Below are positions 17,794 to 29,538 of a DNA stretch of 64,000 nucleotides, one piece after another. The position numbers and the translations under genes are program-made. Numbering within the stretch: position 1 is the first letter of the stretch; the number at the start of each line of letters is the position of its first letter. The notes under the pieces were generated by a model that saw only the letters and a program-made list of their open reading frames with translations, ran no database searches and was not told the DNA's origin. Origin of the DNA: Paracoccus yibinensis (GTDB taxonomy: Bacteria; Pseudomonadota; Alphaproteobacteria; Rhodobacterales; Rhodobacteraceae); the NCBI RefSeq assembly GCF_030846195.1, contig NZ_JAVCWH010000001.1, positions 620,001-684,000 of the forward strand, written 5' to 3'.

Positions 17794-18539
17794 CCGCCCT
17801 GATCCAGGCCAGCGGCCTGACGATCCTGCGTCCCGGCGGGTCCGAGACGGTCCTGCAAGGCGTCGACTTCCAGATCCGCCCCGGAGAGATCGTGACGGTC
17901 GTCGGGCCGAACGGGTCGGGCAAGTCGTCGCTGGTGCGCGCGCTGCTGGGGCATATGCCGCTGGCGGCGGGCCGGGTCGAACGCAGGGCGGGGCTGCGGA
18001 TCGGCTATGTCCCGCAGCGGGTTCAGGTGGATACCACCATCCCCATGACCGTGCGCCGCTTCCTGTCCCTGCCCCGCCGGGTCGGCGACCGCGACGCGGC
18101 CCGCGCCCTGGCCCGCACCGGGGTCGAAGGGGTCGAGGCCCGCCAGCTGACCCAGCTTTCGGGCGGGCAGTTCCAGCGCGTCCTGCTGGCCCGCGCGCTG
18201 CTGCACGACCCGCAGCTTCTGGTGCTGGACGAACCGACCCAGGGGCTGGACCAGCCCGGCATCGTCGCCTTCTACAAGCTGATCGAGGAGGTGCGCCGCC
18301 AGACCGGCGCAGCCGTCCTGATGGTCAGCCATGATCTGCTGGTGGTGATGCGCGCGTCCGACCGCGTGATCTGCCTCAACGGGCATGTCTGCTGCGAGGG
18401 TACCCCCCAGCATGTCAGCAGCGCCCCCGAATACCGCGCCCTGTTCGGGGCCGAATCCGAAGGCACGCTGGCCTTGTATCGTCACCACCACGATCATGAC
18501 CACAGCCACGATCACCACCACCACGCCGGGGCGCATTGA
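17790..18539 (+). CDS. znuC: Zinc ABC transporter ATP-binding protein
   Basis: A 249-residue ABC ATPase: Walker A GPNGSGKSS, Q-loop YVPQR, signature LSGGQFQRV, Walker B LLVLDEPT and the switch histidine in MVSHD. The C-terminus ends in a His/Asp-rich tail (RHHHDHDHSHDHHHH), a likely cytoplasmic zinc-binding or buffering segment frequent in ZnuC. Translationally coupled to zur upstream and znuB downstream (1-nt overlap). Confidence 0.95.
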   Translation: MTALIQASGLTILRPGGSETVLQGVDFQIRPGEIVTVVGPNGSGKSSLVRALLGHMPLAAGRVERRAGLRIGYVPQRVQVDTTIPMTVRRFLSLPRRVGDRDAARALARTGVEGVEARQLTQLSGGQFQRVLLARALLHDPQLLVLDEPTQGLDQPGIVAFYKLIEEVRRQTGAAVLMVSHDLLVVMRASDRVICLNGHVCCEGTPQHVSSAPEYRALFGAESEGTLALYRHHHDHDHSHDHHHHAGAH

Positions 18540-19321
18540 TGCTGGACGACTTCTTTGTGCGGGCAATGCTGGCGGGTCTGGGCGTCGCGGCGGTGGCGGG
18601 TCCCCTGGGCAGCTTCGTCGTCTGGCGGCGCATGGCTTATTTCGGGGATGCGACGGCCCATGCCGCAATCCTGGGGGTGGCGATCAGCCTGGCCTTCCAT
18701 ATCTCGATCTATGCCGGGACGACGCTGGTTGCGGCGGCGATGGCCGCGGCGATCTCGGCCTTGGTGTCTCGGGGGCAGACGGTGGATACGATGCTGGGGG
18801 TGCTGTCCCATTCAGCCCTGGCGATCGGTCTTGTGGCGATCAGCTTCGTGCCGCAGGCCCGGTCGGATCTGTCGGCCTATCTGTTTGGCGACATCCTGGC
18901 GGTCGGCCCGGGCGATCTGGCGCTGATCTGGGCAGGCGCTGCAGGGGTGCTGGGACTGCTGGCCTGGCGGTGGCAGCGGCTGTTGACGGCATCGCTGAAC
19001 GAAGAACTGGCGATGGCCGCAGGCATAGACCCCAGGACCGAGCGGCTGGTGCTGTCCCTTGCCCTTGCAATCGTGGTCGCCCTGTCGATTCGAGTCGTCG
19101 GATCGCTGCTGATTTCGGCCATGCTTATCGTCCCGGCGGCGGCGGCCCGCGGATTGTCGCGCAGCCCCGAACGGATGGTCGGCAATGCCACGCTGATCGC
19201 CGCCGTGGCGGTGATGGCGGGACTGTGGGCCAGCCTTTATCTTGATACCCCCGCCGGGCCGTCCATCATCACGGCCGCGGCGGCTATTTTCATGTTCTCC
19301 CAAGCGTTTCGCCGGGCCTAG
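18539..19321 (+). CDS. znuB: Zinc ABC transporter permease
   Basis: Integral membrane permease of the metal ABC-3 family, 260 residues with about eight helices. The conserved MAYFGDATAHAAILG segment near the N-terminus and SAMLIVPAAAARGLS in the second half match ZnuB. Its ATG shares one base with the znuC stop. The in-frame TTG just before the ATG is unlikely to be used. Confidence 0.95.
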   Translation: MLDDFFVRAMLAGLGVAAVAGPLGSFVVWRRMAYFGDATAHAAILGVAISLAFHISIYAGTTLVAAAMAAAISALVSRGQTVDTMLGVLSHSALAIGLVAISFVPQARSDLSAYLFGDILAVGPGDLALIWAGAAGVLGLLAWRWQRLLTASLNEELAMAAGIDPRTERLVLSLALAIVVALSIRVVGSLLISAMLIVPAAAARGLSRSPERMVGNATLIAAVAVMAGLWASLYLDTPAGPSIITAAAAIFMFSQAFRRA

Positions 19322-19518
19322 TGCAGGATTGCAACACCTGGTTCGCAGGCCGTTTCAGGGCGGAACTGATGGTCGGCCAGGGTGTTGGCCAATATGCAAC
19401 AGTTGCCGCGAACCAGCGACGGATTTGAACCAATGCAGCTTTCAAACGTCTGGGGATTGTGTAACTGTCGCCTCGATGTTGCCGGTGACGGCAGCCTTCA
19501 ACGAAACGGAGCATGATC

Positions 19519-19725
19519 ATGACCAAATTCGCTACCTTCGCTGCCGCTCTCGGCCTGACCGCCACTTCGGCTCTGGCCGGTGGCTATGTCGCCCCCGTCG
19601 TCGACGTCGAGCCCGTCGTTGTCGAGGAGCGTCCCGCTTCGACCAACGCTGGCCTGGTTGTCCCGGCCCTGCTGCTGCTGGGCGTCATCGCCGCCGTTGC
19701 TTCGGACGACGACGACTCGGAGTAA
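19519..19725 (+). CDS. Small exported single-span protein with acidic C-terminus
   Basis: A 68-residue protein: signal peptide MTKFATFAAALGLTATSALA, a Val/Glu-rich stretch, one hydrophobic segment (LVVPALLLLGVIAAVAS) and a terminal DDDDSE. Function unknown; similar short proteins occur in Rhodobacteraceae. The second of two close ATGs was chosen because the ACGGAG ribosome-binding site lies 7 bases before it and only 1 base before the first. It has its own leader of about 195 bp and a strong terminator, so it is a single-gene unit. Confidence 0.75.
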   Translation: MTKFATFAAALGLTATSALAGGYVAPVVDVEPVVVEERPASTNAGLVVPALLLLGVIAAVASDDDDSE

Positions 19726-19758
19726 TCTCTGAACGGAACTTCGGTTCTGTCAGGTATA

Positions 19759-19785
19759 AGGGCTGGCCTTGGGCCGGCCCTTTTT
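19759..19785 (+). terminator. Rho-independent terminator after the small exported protein gene
   Basis: A 10-bp stem (AGGGCTGGCC / GGCCGGCCCT, one G-T pair), a 3-nt loop and then five T. Confidence 0.85.
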
Positions 19786-19852
19786 CGTTGCGCCTCGACA
19801 TCATCCCGGCGCGGGCGTAGCATCGTCCCGATCGTGCGTGCAGATTGGGGGT

Positions 19853-20242
19853 ATGATGCGCAGCCTTCTGATCCTGGGCCTTCTGGCCTGGCCCCTGGCG
19901 GCGAACGCGCAGTCCGACACGGAAGACGGGATCGGCCTTGTCGAGCGCGGCTTGGGGATCATCGCCGACAACCTGTGGAATGAATTCGGCCCGCAACTGA
20001 ACGAGCTGGGGCAAGGCATGGGGGGCGCGCTGTCGGATCTGGCACCGGTGCTGGAGGATCTGGCGGTGCTGGTCGATGACCTGGGCAACTACCAGGCGCC
20101 CGAACGGTTGGAGAATGGCGATATCGTGATCCGCCGCAAACCCGGCGCACCGCCTCCTCCGCCCCTGGGGGCTGGCGAAGCGGACGGTCCTGATGCCCCA
20201 CAGGTGCCCATCGACCCGGACCAGCCTGAAATCCCCTTGTAG
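19853..20242 (+). CDS. Exported protein of unknown function (sometimes annotated AAA+ without an ATPase domain)
   Basis: A 129-residue protein with a signal peptide (MMRSLLILGLLAWPLAANA), a helical middle (about 25-80, amphipathic, Leu/Asp rich), then a YQAPERLENGDIVIRRKPGAP motif and a Pro-rich acidic tail. The YxxPExLxNGDIxIRRKP motif recurs in short Rhodobacteraceae proteins. There is no Walker motif, so the ATPase name sometimes given to relatives is not supported. Likely periplasmic; the role is unknown. Confidence 0.7.
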   Translation: MMRSLLILGLLAWPLAANAQSDTEDGIGLVERGLGIIADNLWNEFGPQLNELGQGMGGALSDLAPVLEDLAVLVDDLGNYQAPERLENGDIVIRRKPGAPPPPPLGAGEADGPDAPQVPIDPDQPEIPL

Positions 20243-20294
20243 ACCGCGCCGTGCCGGATCGGATAAGCTGCGGAAAAACAAGGGGGATGGATTG

Positions 20295-20570
20295 ATGGGC
20301 GACCTGTTGGCGGCGCAGGCCGGGGACTTGTTTCGGATCGGCTTGCTGGCGGCATTGCTTTTGACCACCCTGCGCAATCGCCCCATCACGGGGATGCTGC
20401 TGCCCCTGGTCGCGGGCGCGGTTTTCGTGGCGGTCATTATCCCGCTGACCGGCGCCACGACACGGCCCGAGCCGATGGCCACGCAGGTCCTGGCCGGACT
20501 GCTGGTGAATGCGGCCTATATCGCGATCGGCCTGGGGCTGTGGTCGCTGTGGCAAACGCGCCGGCGCTAG
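20295..20570 (+). CDS. Small integral membrane protein of unknown function
   Basis: A 91-residue protein with three probable membrane helices (about 12-28, 32-50, 64-85) and a basic C-terminus (WQTRRR). It begins at the ATG after AGGGGGATGGATTG, 52 bp after the preceding exported-protein gene, and may be co-transcribed with it. Its last 4 bp overlap the convergent response-regulator gene. No family was recognised. Confidence 0.65.
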   Translation: MGDLLAAQAGDLFRIGLLAALLLTTLRNRPITGMLLPLVAGAVFVAVIIPLTGATTRPEPMATQVLAGLLVNAAYIAIGLGLWSLWQTRRR

Positions 20571-20929
20571 GCCAGAAGCCGCATCATTTCGGCACGCAAC
20601 TCTGACAGTTCGAACGGCTTGGCGATAAAGCCGTCCGCCCCCAGGGCCAGGCCGCGCCGCCTTTCCACGATGGATCCCCGCGCGGTCATCAGCAGGATGC
20701 GCACGTCCGACATGCCGGGATCGGCGCGCAGCAGCTCCACGATCTCATAGCCCGACATGTCGGGCAGCATCACGTCCAGCAGCACAAGATCGGGGCGTTC
20801 CGCGCGGATGGCCGCCACGGCGGCCCCACCCTGGGACAGGCGGGAATGGGCATGGCCGTCGCGGGCCAGCAGGAATTCCAGGGCCATGGCGATGTTGTCC
20901 TCGTCCTCGACAACAAGAATGCGCGCCAT
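20567..20929 (-). CDS. Single-domain response regulator (CheY-like receiver)
   Basis: The 120-residue protein is only a receiver domain: acidic pair E8/D9 with D11, phospho-acceptor D52 in LVLLDVMLPD, the conserved Thr/Ser in LLMTARGS and K in FIAKPFELSE. With no output domain it must act by protein contact or as a phosphate sink. It follows the MFS transporter gene on the same strand after 65 bp, downstream of acs, so it may belong to acetate/carboxylate uptake control (inference). The true start is the ATG of MARILVVED. Confidence 0.9.
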   Translation of the reverse strand: MARILVVEDEDNIAMALEFLLARDGHAHSRLSQGGAAVAAIRAERPDLVLLDVMLPDMSGYEIVELLRADPGMSDVRILLMTARGSIVERRRGLALGADGFIAKPFELSELRAEMMRLLA

Positions 20930-20994
20930 GAGCCAAGCTTTCCTGGACGACAGGGAAATGCCGGGCCGGGGATCGCCCCCGGCCCGGATCGGGA

Positions 20995-22791
20995 TCAGAC
21001 GTTGTCGTCTGCGAAGATGTTCTTCTTGTGGCTGTCGTTCGGCACGAACAGGGTGCCGATGATCACCGTCATCACGGCGATCACGATCGCATACCACAGG
21101 CCAGCATAGATGTTGCCGGTCTGGGCCGAGATCGCGAAGGCGGTCGCGGGCAGCAGGCCGCCGAACCAGCCGTTGCCGATGTGATACGGCAGCGACAGGC
21201 CGGAATAGCGGATGCGGGTCGGATAGAGTTCCACCAGCTGCGCCGCGATCGGGCCATAGACCATCGTCACCAGCACGATCAGATAGGTCAGGATCAGCAC
21301 GATCTGGATGTTCTGGCCGTTGAAGATGTCGAAGAAGTGGTCGGCCTTGGCGACGGTGGTGTTGTCGGCCGCCACCAGGGGATAGCCCGCAGCGGTCAGC
21401 GCGGCATTGACCTCGGCCGTGAAGCGGGCCTTTTCGGCCGCCAGGGCATCGCCGGTCAGCGCATTGCCGTCATAGGCCTGCACGACCGTCTCGCCGATCT
21501 GGACCGAGGCGACGGTCCCCGCCGGGGCATCGACCGTCTGCTGGACGTTGACCGAGGATTTGGACAGCGCAGCCTTGAGGATGTCGCAGCTGTTGTTGAA
21601 CTGCGCCGTGCCCACCGGGTTGAACTGGAAGGAACAGTCATCGGGTGCCGCCGTCACGGTGACGGGCGTGTTCTGCGCCGCGGCCAGCGCCGGGTTGGCG
21701 ACGCTGGTCAGCATCGGGAAGACCCACATATAGGTCGCAGCGGCCAGGGCGCAGCCGCCCAGGATGATCGGCTTGCGGCCGATGCGGTCGGACAGCGAGC
21801 CGAAGAAGATGAAGCCCGCGGTGCCCAGGATCAGCGACCAGGCCACGAAGACGTTGGCGCTGAACTGGTCCACCTTCACGACGTTCTGGATGAAGAACAG
21901 CGCGTAGAACTGGCCCGAATACCAGACCACGGCCTGCCCGGCGGTCAGGCCCAGCAGCGCGATCAGGGCGATCTTGCCATTGCGCCAGTTGCCGAAGGCT
22001 TCCTTCAGCGGTGCCTTGGACTGCGCGCCTTCTTCCTTCATCTTCTTGAAGGCGGGGGATTCGTTCATCTGCAGGCGGATGTACAGCGAGATCAGCAGCA
22101 GGAAGACCGAACCCAGGAACGGAATGCGCCAGCCCCAGGCCTTGAACGGCTCCAGCATGACCTGTGCGCCGGTGGCGTCCAGAAGCGGCTGGCCGTCCAG
22201 GCCCAGTTGCGGCACGGCCGGATAGTTCGCGTTCACATAGGAGGTGACCAGCAGGATCACGACCAGCGACAGCAGCAGGCCCAGCGTCGCCGTGGTCTGG
22301 ATGAAGGACGTGAAATAGCCGCGCTGATTGGCCGGGGCATGTTCGGCCACATAGACCGCCGCGCCGCCATATTCGCCGCCAAGCGCCAGACCCTGCAGCA
22401 TCCGCAGCGCGATCAGGATGATCGGCGCGGCAATGCCCCAGGACGCATAGCCCGGCAGCAGGCCGACCAGGAAGGTCGAGAAGCCCATGATCAGGATGGT
22501 GGCCAGGAAGGTGTATTTCCGGCCGATCAGGTCGCCCAGGGCGCCGAAGACAAGCGCGCCGAAGGGACGCACCAGGAAGCCCGCGGCAAAGGCCAGCAGC
22601 GCGAAGACGTTGCGCGTGGCTTCCGGGAAGGCCGTGAAGAACTGCGCGCCGATGATCGCCGCCAGCGAGCCGTAGAGATAGAAGTCATACCATTCGAAGA
22701 TCGTGCCCGCGGACGAGGCCAGGATGACCTTCTTTTCCTCGGACGTCATGGGACGCGAACGGGTCGTCGCGTCGGGCGATGCATAAGCCAT
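20995..22791 (-). CDS. MFS transporter (metabolite:H+ symporter family) with large extracytoplasmic insertion
   Basis: A 598-residue permease in the MHS branch, whose members take up carboxylates, betaine or alpha-ketoglutarate. Marks include FEWYDFYLYGSLAAIIG in helix 1, GDLIGRKYTF between helices 2 and 3, LQGLALGGEYGGA, and GSLSDRIGRKPII in the second half. MHS proteins usually have 430-550 residues. The extra length lies mainly at about 367-487: a polar Ala/Thr-rich segment with two cysteines (DDCSFQFN and NNSCDI) between late helices. AGGAGGAGGATTG precedes the ATG. It lies about 180 bp downstream of acs on the same strand, which makes acetate or another short carboxylate a candidate substrate (inference). 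Confidence 0.88.
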   Translation of the reverse strand: MAYASPDATTRSRPMTSEEKKVILASSAGTIFEWYDFYLYGSLAAIIGAQFFTAFPEATRNVFALLAFAAGFLVRPFGALVFGALGDLIGRKYTFLATILIMGFSTFLVGLLPGYASWGIAAPIILIALRMLQGLALGGEYGGAAVYVAEHAPANQRGYFTSFIQTTATLGLLLSLVVILLVTSYVNANYPAVPQLGLDGQPLLDATGAQVMLEPFKAWGWRIPFLGSVFLLLISLYIRLQMNESPAFKKMKEEGAQSKAPLKEAFGNWRNGKIALIALLGLTAGQAVVWYSGQFYALFFIQNVVKVDQFSANVFVAWSLILGTAGFIFFGSLSDRIGRKPIILGGCALAAATYMWVFPMLTSVANPALAAAQNTPVTVTAAPDDCSFQFNPVGTAQFNNSCDILKAALSKSSVNVQQTVDAPAGTVASVQIGETVVQAYDGNALTGDALAAEKARFTAEVNAALTAAGYPLVAADNTTVAKADHFFDIFNGQNIQIVLILTYLIVLVTMVYGPIAAQLVELYPTRIRYSGLSLPYHIGNGWFGGLLPATAFAISAQTGNIYAGLWYAIVIAVMTVIIGTLFVPNDSHKKNIFADDNV

Positions 22792-22969
22792 CAATCCTCC
22801 TCCTGTTGATCCAGCCGTTGGCTGGCATGGGATGCCGACGGTCAAGCCTTCTCCGGCCGCGATTCAGCATGGATCGCGTGCGGGGGATTGCTCGTCGGGT
22901 CGGTGTGGCGGCACCCGGTTCCTCCTGCCCGGAGGCCGCCTCGTCATGGGGCGCGTGGCCCCCTTCGCG

Positions 22970-24925
<1,956 letters not shown>

Positions 24926-25041
24926 GGTCCCCTCTTCGCTGTTGCGCCGCGCCGCTGGTCTTGCCTTTCCGGCCAGTCACAGCAAGCCTTTCAAGCGCGC
25001 CCCGAAGCAATGTTAATCACATCTTTGGTTATCTGTTAAGT

Positions 25042-25072
25042 GTTTTTATTAAAACGATAATTTAGTAAATTA
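25042..25072. promoter_or_regulatory. AT-rich double palindrome between acs and the PNPOx-fold gene
   Basis: GTTTT-TATT-AAAAC (25042-25055) and TAATTTA-G-TAAATTA (25058-25072) are perfect palindromes two bases apart, in the most AT-rich patch noticed in the window. The position between divergent genes, 15 bp before the earliest possible start of the downstream gene, fits an operator. The regulator is unknown. Confidence 0.45.
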
Positions 25073-25152
25073 ATTGACGAGATAAGATGCTGAACGGTAA
25101 ATTCTTCACAAGACTTGCAAATCGCGACAGCGGGCGCCAGCGTCCAGCAGTG

Positions 25153-25626
25153 ATGAAGGATCCCGTCCGATCCACCACCGACGAAGCCCGCGACCAGGGC
25201 AGACAGATCCTGGCCGCGATGCGCCATGCCGTGCTGGCGGTGAACGATCCGATGACTGGGCATCCGCATCTGTCAAAGATCGCCTGCCAGATCGACGGCG
25301 CAGGTGTGCCGGTGGCGCTGCTGTCGGGGTTGGCGGTCCACAGTCGTGTGCTTGCCGGCGATCCCCGCGCCGCGCTGCTGGTGGAAGCGCAGGGCGGCAG
25401 GGGCGATCCGATGACCTGGCCGCGCCTGTCCTTGCAGGTGACGGCCAGCGTGATCGCCGATCCGGGCGGGCTGCGTGACCGCTGGCTGGCCGCGCATCCC
25501 AAGGCGGCGGTCTTCATCGACCTGCCCGATTTCCGGTTCTGGCGGCTGCTTCCCCAGGCAGGTTTTCTGAATGCGGGCTTCGGGGCGGCGTTCCGGCTGT
25601 CGCCCGCCGATCTGGGCATCGCATGA
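25153..25626 (+). CDS. Pyridoxamine 5'-phosphate oxidase-fold protein (HugZ-like)
   Basis: A 157-residue split-barrel protein: MRHAVLAVNDPMTGHPHLSKIA with a following VALLSGLAVHSRVLAGDPRAALLV is typical of the PNPOx-like/HugZ group, which binds flavin or heme. HugZ members degrade heme, but the C-terminal HugZ extension is absent here, so heme oxygenase activity is not established. The start at MKDPVRSTTDEA follows homologue boundaries. An ATG at 25087 with GAGATAAG upstream would add 22 residues that do not resemble the family. The AT-rich operator-like region lies upstream. Confidence 0.75.
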   Translation: MKDPVRSTTDEARDQGRQILAAMRHAVLAVNDPMTGHPHLSKIACQIDGAGVPVALLSGLAVHSRVLAGDPRAALLVEAQGGRGDPMTWPRLSLQVTASVIADPGGLRDRWLAAHPKAAVFIDLPDFRFWRLLPQAGFLNAGFGAAFRLSPADLGIA

Positions 25627-25630
25627 AAAG

Positions 25631-25654
25631 ACCGCCGCGACGGGTCGCGGCGGT
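25631..25654. terminator. Hairpin between convergent genes
   Basis: ACCGCCGCGA / TCGCGGCGGT, a perfect 10-bp stem with loop CGGG, lies in the 49-bp gap between the PNPOx-fold gene and the beta-helix gene. There is no long T-run on either side. Confidence 0.5.
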
Positions 25655-25675
25655 TCATCGACGTTGCGGGCCTTC

Positions 25676-27970
25676 CTACTGCGGCCGGTCCATCCTGGCA
25701 TAGACGCAGACCTTGCCCCGGACAGCGGACGGCCAATTCAGCCGGATCTGCCGGCGGCTGGTGCCGATCTCCGTCTGGACCCAGGGTGCCGAATCCACCT
25801 GGGTCCCGGCGGCATTGGTGATCGCGCTTTCGGCAATGACCGACTGCACCGACTTGGCCCACCCCTTGAAGGGCAGCCCGTCGATCACCGGCAGGATCCA
25901 GGCGGCCGATGGTGAAACCTGATTATGCTGCAACATCAGGGGGTTCGAAACATAGTTCTGGATCCCGTTGAAGGTGTTCCCCTCGAACTGCAGGTTCCGC
26001 ATGTTGTTGTAGTTCAGGTCCGCGATCGAGGTATCGACACGCTCGATCCGCTCGATCTCGCCATAAAGCGCCTTGAAGACATTGCTGGTCACGGTCAGGC
26101 CGTGGATGAAATGCCCGGTGCCATAGGGCTTGACCGTCAGCCAGGCAAACCAGGGGGCGGTGTTGGAACACAGGCAGGTGTTGCCGTTGATCGTCAGCCC
26201 TCCAAAGCTGAATTCGGAACCCGTATAGTCCGGCTCGGCGCTGTGTTCGTTGGTCCATTCGATCGAGGCATTGTCGATATAGTTGCCGTTGATCGTCGTC
26301 TGCACATTGGGCTGGGTCAGAACCAGCCCGGCATAGCGCAGCCCCTCGCCCGATCCGTCGCCCTGGAACCAGTGGTTGCCCGAGATGATGTGCCCGCCGC
26401 CATCGGCGACCATGAAATGCGCGAATCGGACAAAGCGGTTGTCTCGGATCTTCACGTCATTCGCGTTGACGTTGATCGCGATGGTGGTCCGCTGCTGCGC
26501 GGGCAGGTCCATCTCGTTCGACAGGAACTGGCAGCGGTCCACCAGCAGGTCCTGGCATCCCCGGCCGAGGGAGGTGATGCCCCGGTCCTTGGGCTTGGTC
26601 ACATAGCAGTCCCGAAGCGCGATCATCTCGCCCTTGGGGGGCAGCATGATCCCGCTGGCCACGCCTTCGCAGTTCAGATCCAGATCGACGAAATTCAGCC
26701 GCGACAACTGCTCGACACCCGAAAAGTCGAACAGATAGCGATAGCGTTCGAAGACATAGCTGCGCGTCCCTGCCCCGCCATACAGCGGCTGCGACAGCGT
26801 CAGCGTCCTGGCGGCCACGTCCTTGGCGGTGACATAGACCTCGCGTCCAACCCCGTTGCCGGTGATCCGGCTGCCGGTCTCGATGGCGGCGACGTTCAGG
26901 ACATTGCTCAGCCGCAGGGGCTGCGCGGGATCATAGGTCGCGGCACTGGTCCATCGGCCGGTGTCCCAGGCGGTGCCCGCCTTGGCGCTGAGGCTGCCGT
27001 TGCAGATCACGCGGCGGTTGGAAAACCCGGTCAGGTCGGGCGCCAGATTTCCCACGACCAGCGGCTCCTCCAGGTCCACGCGCCGGCCGCACAGATCCAG
27101 CGAGACATGGTCAGTATAGCCGAACAGCGCCTGCAACGCCTTCTTCATGCCAAGCGTTTCGTCACCGAAAGCAGCAGCATAAGTCGGGAAGTTGAAGCTC
27201 TGCATGAAAGACACGCTTGTGCTCGCGGGTGTGCGGATGGTGCCCTTGAAGCGGATCCGGCTGTTGATGCCCAGATTGCCGTTGATGAAGAACGTTCCTT
27301 CGGGCACCAGGATCCAGCCGCCATTCGCCGCTTGGTCGGCCGCGACAAAGGCCGCGCGGTCGTTGGTGACGTTGTCCCCCTTGGCGCCGAAATCGCGCAC
27401 GTCCACCCAGTCGATCAGCGACGGGATGAAGGCCGCCGTCACATCCTCGATGCGAATCGATTCGATGCGGAACGCCCCGCCGTTGGCGCCCACCAGATCC
27501 AGTCCGAAATGACCATAGACCGGGGCGGTGCCCCAGGCCATGTCCACGCCCCCGCGCGATCCGACGCCGACGATGGCGCTGATTTCCACCACCTCGCCAT
27601 AGGCGGTCAGGGGCACGGTCGGCCCCACCTCGACCAGCCCGTTCACATGCGCGCGCGACCCGTTGCCCGCCCAGCCGGCGATGCGCGCGGAACACAGCGC
27701 GCCCGCCACCGCCTTGATCCGGGCCGAGATGCGCAGATAGACGCCGGGGATCATCGGCGTTTCGCCCATGAAGCGGACTGACGTCGTGGTCTGCTGCTTC
27801 ATCACCTCGAGACAGGTTCCGAAATCCTGGTCGGCCGGAACCAGCGCGGCGTTCATGGCCGATGCCCAAGTCGGGCTGCCTGGCGTGCCGTTCGTCGTGG
27901 ACCAGGCATTCAGCCCGCCCCGGAACGCGGGCGGCATCAGCAAAAGCCCGTTGGTGATCGCGATGTTCAT
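25676..27970 (-). CDS. Right-handed beta-helix (pectate-lyase-like) protein, spike-like
   Basis: A 764-residue protein without a signal peptide. The N-terminal domain (about 1-180; MNIAITNGLLLMPPAFRGGLNAWS...) looks like an attachment or carbohydrate-binding beta domain. WVDVRDFGAKGDNVTNDRAAF near residue 190 is the classic opening of phage tailspike and GH28-related beta-helices. A long repeat of short beta strands follows, and a C-terminal beta domain (about 690-764) may serve trimerisation. Such proteins bind or cut surface polysaccharide. No phage or capsule genes are adjacent: it stands downstream of lpd with a 108-bp gap. A gene-transfer-agent or phage spike, or a surface polysaccharide enzyme, are the alternatives. 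Confidence 0.75.
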   Translation of the reverse strand: MNIAITNGLLLMPPAFRGGLNAWSTTNGTPGSPTWASAMNAALVPADQDFGTCLEVMKQQTTTSVRFMGETPMIPGVYLRISARIKAVAGALCSARIAGWAGNGSRAHVNGLVEVGPTVPLTAYGEVVEISAIVGVGSRGGVDMAWGTAPVYGHFGLDLVGANGGAFRIESIRIEDVTAAFIPSLIDWVDVRDFGAKGDNVTNDRAAFVAADQAANGGWILVPEGTFFINGNLGINSRIRFKGTIRTPASTSVSFMQSFNFPTYAAAFGDETLGMKKALQALFGYTDHVSLDLCGRRVDLEEPLVVGNLAPDLTGFSNRRVICNGSLSAKAGTAWDTGRWTSAATYDPAQPLRLSNVLNVAAIETGSRITGNGVGREVYVTAKDVAARTLTLSQPLYGGAGTRSYVFERYRYLFDFSGVEQLSRLNFVDLDLNCEGVASGIMLPPKGEMIALRDCYVTKPKDRGITSLGRGCQDLLVDRCQFLSNEMDLPAQQRTTIAINVNANDVKIRDNRFVRFAHFMVADGGGHIISGNHWFQGDGSGEGLRYAGLVLTQPNVQTTINGNYIDNASIEWTNEHSAEPDYTGSEFSFGGLTINGNTCLCSNTAPWFAWLTVKPYGTGHFIHGLTVTSNVFKALYGEIERIERVDTSIADLNYNNMRNLQFEGNTFNGIQNYVSNPLMLQHNQVSPSAAWILPVIDGLPFKGWAKSVQSVIAESAITNAAGTQVDSAPWVQTEIGTSRRQIRLNWPSAVRGKVCVYARMDRPQ

Positions 27971-28078
27971 GACCTATCTCCTTCAGCCGCGGCAGGCGCA
28001 TGGGTGAAGGGATAGTTACCAAACGGTTAATGCAGGATTGACGGGGCGGGCGTTGCTGCCCCGCCCCGCGCAACGGTT

Positions 28079-29470
<1,392 letters not shown>

Positions 29471-29538
29471 CAGCTATCCTCGTCTGGTCACGATAGTTCA
29501 GCGTTAAACCATTCTTTCAGGGGGGACAAGTCGGCCGG

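Noticed and set aside
19853..20242. AAA+ ATPase annotation for the small exported protein
   Set aside because: No Walker A or B motif exists; relatives with this name appear to be misannotated.
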